Positions 8,983 to 23,200 of a stretch of 53,564 bases of DNA are shown one piece after another. The DNA comes from Leucosporidium creatinivorum. Taxonomy: Eukaryota > Basidiomycota > Microbotryomycetes > Leucosporidiales > Leucosporidiaceae. A program made the position numbers and the translations under genes. The stretch's first letter is position 1, and every line of letters begins with the position of its first letter. Where the stretch lies: the NCBI GenBank assembly GCA_001600635.1, contig BCKL01000048.1, positions 1 through 53,564 of the forward strand, given 5' to 3'. The notes under the pieces were generated by a model that was not told the origin of the DNA, did no database searches, and was given only the letters and a program-made list of their open reading frames with translations.

Positions 8983-11900
8983 CTACTCCTCCCCACCGCC
9001 CAGCTTCCCACCGCCGCCCTCACTCTGCTTCTCGTACATCGAAGCCAGCTGCTCACTGCTTGTCGCTTGCTCGATGCCCTTGTCGTCCCTGACTTTGATG
9101 AAGCGAGGGAAACGAAGGGAGACACCTCGTTCGCCGAGGAGAGATTGGGCGGCGGGGTAGACAGGCGAGAGGGTAAAGTCGGCGCCTCGGATCTCCCAGA
9201 CTTCTTGAGGGATGAACCAGACTGAGGGGGTGAGATCTGCGAGGTGGCGATGGGAGGGAACGACATGGAGGGAGGGAATCGGAGAGGGGGGAGGGACAGA
9301 GTGAGAGATCAGCTGTTACTCCTCGGTCGTTCTGTCCGAACAACCCACTCCCCGCCTCGATCTCAGAAGGCCTAGACTTGGTCGTGTTCTCGCCGCCGAG
9401 GGCGTAGCGAACGTTGATCTCTGTTCCGAGCGAAGTGAATGAGCGAACAGCTCGGAGAGACGCCCAGCGAGAGACTCACCCTTGTACTTCTCGTCCGTGA
9501 ATCCCGACATGCACTTGCAAACAGCTTGGATGAGTCCCGTGTCCTGATCGTAGCAGCCTGAGAGCGTGAAGAGAGACAGAGTCAGCTCGGCGCGGGCGGG
9601 GATCAGGGGAGGAAGCCCGCTCACCGAGCAGGATAGGGCTCCACCACGAGGCCTTGCGTCCATTGCCGTGCCACGCGCCGATGGGAATGAGGTCGAGTGA
9701 GTCACCGAGGTCCCTGTGCAGTAGCGAGTCAGCGTCGAGTCGAGCCTGATACTGGAGACGACTCACTCGAGGTAGTCCTTCTTGACCTTCAGCCAGCTGT
9801 CAGCCCTCTTGTCGGGTTCGTATGTTGCCGGAAGAACCTTGCGACGACTCTTGCGCTTCGTGCCGGGCTTGCTGGGCGAGGTGGTAGTCGAGGGGCTGCC
9901 GCTCCGAGTCGAATCCGAGCCTGCATCTTCCTCGTCGGACGCGACCTCGACCTCGGCCTCGTCGAGCAGCTATGAACAATGATTGGTCAGCGATAGGTTT
10001 GAGAGTGAACGGCGAAGAGCTCTACCTTGACCATGATGCCTTCAGCCTTCATCTGCGAGTGAAGGGAAGGGTCAGCTTCGCTCGGCGGCTCGCTCAACCT
10101 TTTAAATCACCTTCAACGTCTCATCGAAAAACTCCTTGACCTTCTCGGGGTCGTTGTCGGTGCAGGAAGGGACTAGGTCGTAACGTGCGAGACGAATGTC
10201 GGTGGGTTTGAGAGGCGCGAAACGCTGGTGAAGAAGCTCGCGACGACGGCGGAAGGGGAGGCCGAGGAGACTCTGCAGAGGGTTGGAGAGTCAGCATCGG
10301 GCTAGCAGTTGAGTGTACCACTAGCTCACCTCGCCGTTGAGGTACATGAGGTCGAAAGCGTAGATGCCGACCCGAACCTTGATCTCGCCCATCTCGACAT
10401 CCTTGCGCGAGCGATAAGAGAGCTCTTGAAAGGTCTTGAGTGCGCCGGTCGCCGGGTCGATGGCCACGACCTCGCAGTCGAGGATGAAGTCCGTGAGAGG
10501 CTCGGCGGTCGTCGACTCGCGCTGGACGAGGGCCTGTAGTGGCGCGCAAGGGACACAAGGTCAGCCGAGATTCCGGACAAGTACAAATCAAAGTCAAGCG
10601 AAACTCACCGAAAGCGTGTAAGCGATGTCGGGATATTTGTCGGTCATGTCGAGCAAGTGACGGCTGAAGACTCGCACCCAGAGCCTCTTCCCCTCCGTCC
10701 CCGGCAGCGGATCATACCAGCATCCTTGACCGCTCGCCTCTGCTCCCTCGGGCGCCGTGGTAGAGGCATGGATCTGACCACGCTGGCCGTCGAGCTTGGC
10801 TTCGGCGACGAAGGGGCGTTGGCCGAGGCGGGTGTAGATCTCGGTGAGGGCGCGAGTGGGAGAGCCGAGCATCGGTTCCAGGGGCGTTCCTAATAATGAC
10901 AAAGTCAGCGATGAAAGGTAAGAACTGAGCCAGATGTGACGCACCGACGGCGAGCGGAACGCGGCCCTCGAGGTCGTTGAAGGCGTCGGCGAGCTACACG
11001 AGTCGAAGGTCAGCACGGCGGACACACGCAGGGAAGGAGGGAACAGCTCACCAGAGCGTCGACGAGATGGCCGTAGTGAGGATGACGCGCCCACACCTTC
11101 CGCACGAGCTGCTCGGCCTTCTCCATCTTGCGCTCGACGGCCCTCTCCTCGTCCTCCTTAACCTTGGCCTTGCTCTTCTTCGCCGCTCTCAACTCCTTCA
11201 TTACCCTCGCCCTCTCCTCCCTGGTCACCCACCACTCATCCTGCGGCTCATCTCCCCCTCCAACCCCTCCCTTTCTCGACAGGCAAGTCGCCCTCGCCAG
11301 CGCGGTCAAGAGCGAGAGCCTGACCGCGCCGATGCGAAGGTTGGCGAGGATGGTGCGAGTGATGAAGCGCACTTCCTCTCCCTTGGCGGCGACGAGGAGC
11401 TGCTTGACGGTGGCCGTCTTGCGATCTTGCGAGCCCGAGCCTTTGAGGCGTGTGAGGGAGAGGAGGGTGGAGAAGACTTTGTGGCAGACGAGAGGGGTGG
11501 GTTGCACGAGGAGGCGGACCGTCTTCTTGGCTTCGAAAGCGACGTCCCCTGCGAGTGGGATGAGGGTCAGCTCGAGTCTTAGACGAAGAAGCGGTGAGCT
11601 CACCCGGATCGCCGAACTCAATGTGAAGCACCTTGACGGCGGCAGCCGTCATCCCCGAAACATCCCTGATGGCCTTGCCCAGCACTTGACTGCCAATACC
11701 GAGCTCAAGGTCCTTCTCGTGTGCTGGGCCGAGCCGATTGGTGGTGAGGTAGACCAGGGCTTCCAGCGAGGCTGGGTCGAGTTCGATGGCGGTGCGGAGG
11801 AGGTTGGTGAGGACGCGGGAGATGATGAGACGGGACTTGGTAGCCGATACGATGACGAAGGCTTCGGTGAGAAAGCTGTAGGGCATCCTGCCTCCCGGCC

Positions 11901-12522
11901 AGAGCGAGACGTCCACGTCGGTCGACGGGTTGAACTCGTACACGCTTGTGTCGAGGGGTTTGACGGCAATCAGCTTGGAGGTGGAGGGTATTGGAGTAGT
12001 ATCGAGCTCCTTCTTGACGCTCGTAGCGAAGAAAGAGCCGCCCGAAGGCTTGAAAGGGGAGGCGGAGGGAGCTGGGCGCTTCGTCGGAGGCTTCTGCTCG
12101 GGATCGGGCTTGATTTTGGGCGAAGGCGCAGGTTTGGGGGCGAAGAAGGAAGCTAATTTCGACTTGGGAGCAGGCTTCGGTGGTGGGTCGTCGATGATGA
12201 TGAGGTCGTCGTCCGAATCCTCGTCGCCCAGCAGCTCGGACGGCTTCTGCTGCTCGGCCTTGACCTGTACCGCTTTCCCTTTGCCCTTGTCCACCTTGTT
12301 CTTATCCTTACTCTTGCTGCTGCTGCTGCTCCCACCCTCCCATTTGCGATCCTTCAACAGCAGACCCTCGCTCTGTGCGAGCTCCCTTGCGAGTCGAGCA
12401 TCGGCTGCTTCTTGGGCTGCTCGGGACGTCGAAGTGGCTGGTGAGGTGAAGGCGAGGGACTGCTGCTTGCTCTTCTTGCTCGGCGCTGCTTCGGTCTGCT
12501 CTGTTGGTTGAGTCCGCTTCAT
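8983..12522 (-). CDS. CDC9: ATP-dependent DNA ligase I
   Basis: Joins Okazaki fragments and seals repair nicks. Chosen start ATG 12522 (MKRTQPTEQTEAAPSKKSK). The N terminus is long and charged, with a PCNA-binding-like box SKLASFFAPKP at roughly residues 115-125. The DNA-binding domain follows (GGRMPYSFLTEAFVIVSATK, TNRLGPAHEKDLELGIGSQV), then the adenylation domain with nucleotidyl-transfer motif I EAKLDGQRGQIH (Lys is the AMP acceptor), DFILDCEVVAID, GIYAFDLMYLNGE, motif IV EGIMVK on a 27-nt exon, and motif V YEPDKRADSWLKVKKDYLE. The OB domain holds DSLDLIPIGAWHGNGRK and VWEIRGADFTLSPVY. About 40 residues of low-complexity acidic then basic sequence are inserted between motifs IV and V. A further in-frame ATG at 12660 overlaps the divergent neighbour. 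Confidence 0.92.
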
Positions 12523-12653
12523 CGAAGAGTTGTGGGGGGAATCTAAGCTGGTGACGCCCTCGAAACGCGCTGAGTCGCTCCTTCGCTTTCTACCACTCTT
12601 TGCTCGCTTCTCACTTTCGACTGTGCTACAGAAACTCGTCTCACGAAGCAGAC
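12523..12653. promoter_or_regulatory. compact divergent promoter, DNA ligase I / GS-like
   Basis: The 131 bp between the two divergent ATGs must serve both genes. It stays open in the ligase frame up to an ATG at 12660, which itself overlaps the start of the plus-strand gene. No TATA box is obvious. Confidence 0.45.
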
Positions 12654-14733
12654 ATGGCACCTACAAGCCCACCAGCAGCACCCACCAACCTCGAAGAGCT
12701 GAAGCTGGTGCTCGAGAATGACACCAAGGTTCAGGTGAGTAGCTCAGCAGGCATCGGACTTTTGCGCTACAGCAGCCAACAGTCTATCCATACGTCAACA
12801 GGTCGCCGGAGTCGACGTCGATGGCATCCTGCGAGGTGAGCAAGCTGCAGCACCTCACTTCAACCGCTCTCCGCTAATCAACCCTGCTCTACAACAGGCA
12901 AGATCATGACCAAGGACAAGTTCCTGTCAGCGGTGAAGGCTCAAGGCTTCGGATTCTGCAGCGTGACATTTGGCTGGGACATGCACGACCTTGCTTGTAA
13001 GCTTGACGTCGTCCGGCGGCTCCACTCGCGTCGGCTCAAGCTCATATCTGTGGTCGAGAACAGACCCCAAGGAGCTCAAGATCAGCAATCTCGGAAACGG
13101 GTACAGGGACATCACTGCTCGCATCGACCTCGACACTTATCGCCGAACCTTCACCACCCCCTCCCTTCCCTTCTTCCTCCTCACCTTCATCGAGCCCGAC
13201 AACGGCGAGACGCTTTCGGCATGCCCTCGTGGAACTCTGCAGAGGGTCATTAAGGATCTGACGGACGAGGGTTACGAGGCTTACGCTGGAGCAGAGGTAC
13301 GTCGGCTCAAGCTCGGTCGGCTCGTGGTTCGCTGATGGACCATCTGCACCCCTACAGTACGAGTACTTCCAATTTAAGGTACGCCGAGTCATAATGAAGA
13401 TGTATAGACCCGTATCTGACCTATCTGATCACAGGAAACGCCCGACACTGTCGCCGCCAAGAAGTATCGCGACCTTGTACCTCTCACCTCGGGCGCTCAC
13501 GGCTACTCGCTCCTTCGCCCCGAGCTCAACTCGGAGTACTTCCATGCTCTGTACGACAACGCTGCAGCGTTCGGCATCCCCATCGAAGGTGAGCCTCTCT
13601 CTCCTACTTCGCCGCGCTACCGCCGAGCTCGAGCTGATACGCCTAGCTCGCAGGCCACCACACCGAGACTGGACCCGGTGTCTTCGAGTCAGCACTCGCC
13701 TACCAACCCGTCCTCCGCATGGCCGACAACGCCGAGCTCTTCAAATGGGTCGCCAAGACTACAGGCTACAAGTTTGGCATCATGCCGACCTTCATGGCCA
13801 AGCCCTACGCCGATCAGCCCGGCTGCAGCGGTCACGTTCACATCAGCTTGAGGGATAAGTCTGGGGAGAACATATTCGCGGTCAAGGAGAGTGAGGTGGA
13901 GAACGGCAGGGAGGGAGCAGCGTCTGAGGATACGAAGAGGATCTCGGAAGTCGCCGAATGGTTCCTCGCTGGTGTGCTCAAGGGACTGCCCGACATTGTA
14001 AGTAGTCTGAAGCTCTTTTCCCCGCCTCCAGCTCCTCGATCCCGTCTCGCCGAGGTTGACTCGATGCTGACCTCGCTGCTCCCCTTCTCGCAGATGCCTT
14101 GCCTCGTCCCGACTGTCAACGGCTACAAGCGCCTCGTCGAGTCCTACTGGGCTCCCGTCAACGTCTCCTACGCCTACGAGAATCGCGTAGCCAGCGTTCG
14201 CATCATCTCCCCTCCCCTCGCCGACCGAGCGGCCACTCGCCTCGAAGTGCGCGTGCCCGGCGCCGATGTGAGCTTTCCTTCTACTCTCTTTCGCCTATTT
14301 CCGTCGCTCGAAGCGAGATTCACCTCTAATTACACCGCTGACCTCCTCCGTTCCTGCAGATGAACCCCTACCTGACCTTCTCGGCGGTCATTGCCTGCGG
14401 TCTCTACGGCATCAAGAACAAGCTCCCTCTCACCCAGCCTCCCCTCCGTACCAAGGGCGAAACCCTCCCCAAGCTGCAACGACTGCCCAAGACGCTGCAG
14501 GAGGCGACGGCGAGGATGGCCCATGAGGCCAGTTTGGCGAGGAAGGTGCTGGGCGACGACTTTGTGGACCATTATTGCGGAACGAGGGTGAGTTGGACTG
14601 CGCGTTCGAGGAGGATCTATCGCTCGACGCTGATGCTGACTTTTGACTCTCGATTTCGCAGGAGCACGAGTGGGAGCTGTTCGCTGCCGCCGTGACCGAC
14701 TGGGAGGTGCAGCGATACCTTGAGCTCGCTTAG
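12654..14733 (+). CDS. class I (GlnA/FluG-type) glutamine synthetase-like enzyme
   Basis: ATP-dependent glutamate-amine ligase fold of the bacterial class I type, like the C-terminal half of fungal FluG, not the class II glutamine synthetase that feeds nitrogen metabolism in fungi. Starts MAPTSPPAAPTNLEELK. The GS beta-grasp segment (VAGVDVDGILRGK, FGWDMHD) is followed by the catalytic barrel: metal-binding GAEYEYF, GHHTETGPGVFE, ATP-loop GHVHISLRDKSG, and the substrate Arg/Glu strand ADRAATRLEVRVPGADMNPY. Ends DWEVQRYLELA. The first Glu block is split so that YEYFQFK lies alone on a 21-nt exon (13358-13378). Substrate could be ammonia or another amine such as a polyamine; the sequence does not decide. 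It is divergent from DNA ligase I and tandem with enolase. Confidence 0.88.
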
Positions 14734-15541
14734 CGGGCCCCGAGTAGCTTCCAGTCGTCAGCAATCATCAGCAAAACTATGTACACAGCACACGAGCTCA
14801 GAGGTGGCACTGCAGAGCGAGAGGCCAGTCGACCGAGAGCTGACCGAGTGAGCTGGTGAGACTTGATGGCGATGGATGAGGTTGATCTGAGGTGATCTGG
14901 TCCAGTGCAGCTCAGCTTTTCGCTGCTGAAGGTCCAAACAACGCCTCAGGCGCTTGACAAGTGCGCAATAACACCTGCAGCCTGTTGAGCGGTAGCCTGG
15001 GAGACAAAGCTCGGCGCTCGGTCGAGCTTCTGAGTGTGCTTTCGACCTCGGTCACCTCCCTGCTCGCCGTCGCGGCAACAAGGGAAGCTTAATCATCCCC
15101 TCCGTGTACTCTACACCCTCCTACACGCCTCACAAAAGCCCCAGCTCGACTTGTAAGGTCTGGTGACCGCGGCCGGACTTCGCAGGGGGCGCTCGCGGCT
15201 TTCTCCGACAGGGAGGGGGAAGGGACACGCCTCAGAGACTTCTGTAGGGAAGTATGGTACATGGGGGAGGCTCGTGGACACTTCAAAGTCGCTCAGACGA
15301 GCTCTCGGCGCTCAACATTCGGTTCAGAGGGGAATCGATGTGAGCTGAGAAAGGCGAGTGAATCACTCCCCTTCTCTTCCTTCTACACATCACTTCTCTG
15401 TAAGCCTCATCTGGCTACAGCTGCAGCAGCATTGGAATCACTGTATCACATTGTACTCTAAACTAACTCGCCTGCTCTTTCCTACACTCCGCATCCTCCC
15501 TCTCGTTGTTCTCCGTCGCCCAACTTACCCCAGTCTAAATC
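14734..15541 (+). promoter_or_regulatory. enolase upstream region
   Basis: About 800 bp with no supportable gene. The last 200 bp before the enolase ATG are strongly CT-rich (CTCTTTCCTACACTCC and similar), a common feature of highly expressed fungal promoters. Two CTCGGCGCTC motifs lie at 15010-15020 and 15304-15313. Confidence 0.5.
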
Positions 15542-18192
<2,651 letters not shown>

Positions 18193-19880
18193 ATGATGGC
18201 CCTCACCACCACTATAATCAGCTTTACATCAGCACTGGCCCTCGACGACCACTCTTCCAAACTCGGCGTCGACTCGGCGCAGAAGCCGGACGTCGCCTGC
18301 CCCACCTCGACAGCAGCAGGGAGCGATTGCGACTCGGACGACTCGTCTTTGATGTCGTTCAGCTCCGAGGGCAGCTCCATCACCATCCTACCGCCCGAGC
18401 TGGTCCGCCAGATCCTCACCGAAATCGCGTTGGCTCGGTTCGAGACGTTCATCGTCGAAGGGCAATTCGAGCAGATTGAGACGCAGTGCAGGGTGAGAGA
18501 ACGCACTTCAGGATAGAACGAAGCTTAAGCTGATCCTTTATCGCTCTACAGAGCTGCACCTACCGTTCCCTGGCCAAGGTCTGCCGCGACTGGCAAGCCA
18601 TCGCGCGGGAGCTCTTCCACCGAGATATCGTCCTCGACAAGAAGGAGCCGGCAGAAGAGCTCGTAGCGATGCTGCGGGGCAACTCTGTGATGGCCAGCGA
18701 GGTGCGCAAGGTCGATGTCAGCCTCCGAGGCAGGAACAACGAGATGCCCGAGCTCGTCTCGGTCGATTCCTCCTCGGTTGTCGTCGAAGCGGAAGAACGG
18801 GAGCGGGAGGCTAGGAGCGAGCGGTGAGTATGACCTATCGCTGCAGATTCATTGTAGCGACTCACTATGCTCTCTTAGCTCGGCATCGCTGATCTCTGGG
18901 CCCCTCGTAGTGAGCGAGAACTCGTGCTCCAAGCCCTCCAGCATTGTCCCTACATCACTCACCTCGACGCCGACTTTGGATTTCACCACAAGCTGAATCG
19001 CCCCGGCTTCCTACCCTCATCTCTTCGCTCGCTCACACTTCGCAACGTCGAGTCGAAGGGCACCTTCGCCCTCCTTGCCGGTCTGCCCTCCCTCTCAGAT
19101 CTGACGCTGAGGCTTGTGCTGTAAATTCATAGTGACTTTGACAGCTGGATAGAGACTGTGGCTGATCCCAATACCCTGCACCTCGACAGCGACTGGTACA
19201 TCGACGAAACCGAACCCCTGCTGCTCGCGACGAACCGGCTGTCTCGGTTCGAGCTTTCTATCGTAGGCTGGGGCGAGACGTCAACTAGCTCCATCAATCG
19301 CCTCCTCGCCGGCTCGCATGGTACGCTCAAGACCCTCGTCCTTCGCAACAAGGCCGCCGTCTCGGTCGGAGGGTTGCTTCCAGTCGCGCAAGACCTCATT
19401 GCCCAGTGGGGACCTCAGCTGGAGTCTCTTACTATCAAGGATATACCCAACAATGGGAGGCGAGCAAAGAGTGGGTCTCTGCAGCTGTCTGAGCGGACGA
19501 AACCCGCTGACCCATCATCGCCGAACTCCCTCGCAGACGAGAAACCGCTCTCTTGGTTCCCCTTGAAGCCCGTTCCCCTCAACCACCTCCTCCAACTTCA
19601 TCTTACTGGACTCAACTACGACACCAACCTGTTCAAGTCCCTGAAAGCACCTCGTCTGGCCGCCCTCACAATCGAGGACTTCGACACCAGCTCGGGCGAG
19701 CCGCTGCTGACGGCGCTGCGGGAGAAAAGTTTGTTCGATGGGCTGAGGGAGTTGAGAGTGTCGGAGTCTTCAGGTGGGTGGAAGGAGGAGCGGGAAGCCA
19801 TCGAGAGTTGGTGCGCCGAGCGGAGCTGCCGACTCGAGGCCAGCTGGAAGATGAGAAGATTGGAGAGGCGGTGGTGGTAG
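18193..19880 (+). CDS. F-box / leucine-rich repeat protein
   Basis: Likely substrate receptor of an SCF ubiquitin ligase. Start ATG 18193 (MMALTTTIISFTS). An F-box-like segment ILPPELVRQILTEIALA continues, after an intron, with CTYRSLAKVCRDWQAIAREL. LRR-like strands follow: PSSLRSLTLRNVESKGTF, LPSLSDLTLRLVL, LKTLVLRNKAAV, LESLTIKDIP, LLQLHLTGLNYDT, APRLAALTIEDFDTS, GLRELRVSES. Ends MRRLERRWW. Within the LRR region a TAA at 19122-19124 interrupts an otherwise continuous frame (LRLVL, stop, IHSDFDSW). A 24-nt GT-AG unit at 19121-19144 would remove it in frame but is shorter than usual spliceosomal introns. So the gene is either spliced there, read through, or broken. Confidence 0.7.
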
Positions 19881-20278
19881 AGGCGAGTAGCGGTGGAGTG
19901 TGTGTATAGATAGTTGGAGCGACCGATTGACGCTGTAAGTAGCACTAGCGACTCGATACGAGCGGTTCAACCGCCGAAGCTGCGAACGCCGAGAAAGGGG
20001 CGAAAGCGGTCTATCAAGCTGCAGCTCAGCAGGGTAGTGAAGAAGCGCTCTACCAGCTCAGCGCGGGAGTTTGCAGATGTAGCAGAGACTCCGAGAAGTT
20101 GCAACTTGGGCGCGACGCTCGAGTGCGCACCTCCAAACACTCCTTCGCTCTCGCCATACCTCGTTGTCTCGCCTCCGCCGGCGCAGAGGGAGCACACAGT
20201 ATCAGCAAAGCGTCGCTCAGCGCACTCAGTCGCCTACAGCACCCGCCGACTCGCTGCGTCGTCGAGCCAGCTCAAAGG
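19881..20278. other. upstream region of polymerase X
   Basis: 398 bp between tandem genes. From 20099 it is open in frame with the polymerase ORF and begins with ATG, so up to 60 extra residues are possible. An AACGCCGAG motif lies at 19985-19993. Confidence 0.4.
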
Positions 20279-23200
20279 ATGAACACTGCCGCCAACCTGC
20301 GCGTGAGCGGCTACAACGAGGAGCACACGGATATGGTCGACTCGCTCTTCAGCCTCGAGCGTCGTATGCGCCACCCGCTCGCGACGATGGGAGAGGGCAG
20401 CTCGGACGAGGAGCTCAGCGAGGACGAGGATGGTCCGTACCGCCTGCCTCTCGAAGAAGCGAGGAAGCGCCACTACGCCAACAAGCAGCGTGAGCAGCTT
20501 ACGGCGCCTTGGAGGACATCGTCAAGCCAGCAAGGTCCCGTCGCCGCCGCCAGCTCGCAGAGGACGCAAGGGAGCGCTCCGTCTCCCATGCAGGGCGTGG
20601 AAGAGCTCGGAGCAGCGCCGAGGACCATCTCCAAGTCTACCAAAGCCGTCAAGAAGACCTCCGAATCCTCCGTGGCCCGTGCAGCTCCCGTCAAGCCGGT
20701 CAGCAATCGCGCTCCCCCGCTGTTTCCTCCTTCTACTCCTCCCATCGCCTCAACCTCTCGTTCCGATCCTCGGTTGCGCACACTCCACGTGCCCAAACCT
20801 CCTCCATTCCCCCAACCCATCGCCTCTACCAGCGCCGCCCTCCCCGCTGCCAACCCCTCCTCGCTCACTCGCTCCTCGCCCAACAAGCGCTCCGCACCGG
20901 CCGACAGCGACTCGGACATCGAGATCCTCGAGTGTTCCTCCCCTCCCAAGCACAAGCTGCCCGCTCCTCCCCCTCGCTCGCAGCCGTCCTCGAAGAAGAC
21001 TTCGCCGAAGTCGAAGCAGGCGGCCGCTCCCTCGCCCACGAAGAAGAAGCGTGGCAAGACGTTGACCATCACCCAGACCTGGGAGAAGGACAGAAAGCTA
21101 GGAGCGAAGCTCATTCAAGCGGAGTGGGACACCCTCGCCAACTACATCGACCGCCTGCGCGAGGCCGCCGAGGCTAGCCCTCCCAAGTACTCGACGTTGG
21201 CCAAGTTCCGCCTCCTCGTGGTCCATCCCGACATCACCAAGGACAATCAGTCATCGCCGAACCGCATCGACGCCTACCTCGTCGAGCGCCTGGGTCCATT
21301 CGCCGAATACGGCGCCAATCTCATCAAGCCTACCGACTTTGTCGCTCGCTCCCCCTCCAACGCCGACGCAGGCGAGTGGACGACTCACATCGTCGTTCCC
21401 GAGATCGTCCACGGCCTGCCCATTGCCTTCGCCAAGGTCCTTGGCTGCGTCGGCGCCAACCCCGAAGGCATCTCGGCGGACCAGCTCGGCGATGGGGTCT
21501 ACGTCGTCAGGGAGAAGTTCGTGTGGGACTACAAGAACGCGGTCATGAGGAAGGAGGAGTTGCCCGATCCGAAAGACTACATGCTCAAGGACGACCCAAG
21601 GAGGGAGAAGCCAGAGGCCTCGCCGAAGAAGAAGCGCAAGGCCGGCAAGGGCAAGGAGAAGGAGGAGGAGAAGGACGCGGAGGACGGTTACGGCGAGACC
21701 ACCGATGAGGAGAACGGCGAGGATAAGAAGAAGGAGAAGGGAGGAAGCCCGCGCGACGTCGTCTCGTGAGCCTCATCTCCTCGCTGGCGACTCGGCGTGT
21801 AGCTAACCTTGCTCTCGCTCGAACAGTCCCTTCGGAACTCAAGATTACCCCGTCGGCGAGAAGCCCCCTGCTCCCTCCACCAGCAAGTCCGCCGCCGCTT
21901 CGGCTTCTGGCGACCCCGGCGCGAACGACATGGAAGGCCTCACCGAGCAGCTCGCCTATATCAGGGAGCATGGCGCTGATCAAGTGAGTTGATAATCTCT
22001 GTTTGCCGCAAAGAGAGGAAGAGGGGCGAGCAGCGAAAGGCGGAGGCTCGTTCGGCGACCTCATACTTGCTCGTGCTGATGACCGCTTCCGCTCGCCTGC
22101 ACAGGTCGACCACGAGCTCGACATGGCCGAGAAGGAGTACATCCGTCGAGACGCTCAAGCACGCGGTGACCTTTCTCTCGATGTCATCCTCGACGAGCGC
22201 TCGGACGACAACGAGACGGACGACGAGGCCGAAGAGGAGCAGAGGAAGAGGCAGTCCCCGTCGAAGAAGACTGTGCCCGAAGGATGGCACGAGTACAGGA
22301 GAGGAAAGAAGAAGGACAAGAAAGCCTTCCGCCCTCCTGCTCGGGGCTACGCCTGCGACCGAGGCTCTGGCTCCGGCCCCGTCGCGGCTGGCCCAAACGA
22401 GCCTGTAGCTCGCGTCTGCGACCAACTGAGCGCCATCAACAAAGGAGATCAATGGAGGGAGCGAGGCTACAGCAAGGGTCAGTAGCGTGCATCCCTCCCA
22501 TTAGTCCTCGAGCTCGGCTAATCTCAAGTTCTCGGCGTTCACAGCCGCCGCCGCGCTTCGCAACTGCCCTTACCTCGTCACTTCGAAATCGGACGCTCAG
22601 GAGCTGTACGGAATCGGAGACCGCATCTCTTCCAAGATCCACGAGATCATCCACACTGGTCAGTCGAGAGCCCTCTCCTGCCTGCCTCGTCTTCGCTGAC
22701 CTCCTCCCACTGCAGGTACCCATCGCCGCCTCTCGCTCACCACCACCTACGAGAAGATCATCGCCGAGTTCTCCAAGATCTACGGCGTGGGTCGATCTGT
22801 CGCCGAAGGCTTCTACGACCAAGGCGCAAGGACGCTCGCCGATCTCAAAGCGAAACCCGAGTTCTACAAGGTCACCAAGGCGCAGCAGACCGGCCTGCAG
22901 TACTACGACGACCTCCTCAAGCGCATCCCTCGCGCTGAGATGACCCGCCTGTTCGAGTATGGTGAGTCATCACATCAATTCCACTCTCGCAATCATGAGG
23001 CTGACCCTCTTCTCAGCTCTCGCCGCCGCCAAGCAGATCGACCCCAAGCTTCAAGTCCACTGCATGGGGTCCTACCGTCGTGGCGCGCTTGACTCGGGCG
23101 ACATCGACCTCCTCATCACTCGCGACAATAGCGACGGCAAGGATCACACCGGTGAGTCCTCTCCGGCGCTGCTTCCTCTCCGGCGCTGCTTCGGCGGCGA

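Noticed and set aside
20473-21114. 213-codon minus-strand frame inside polymerase X
   Set aside because: It is the antisense shadow of a Ser/Pro/Lys-rich coding exon.
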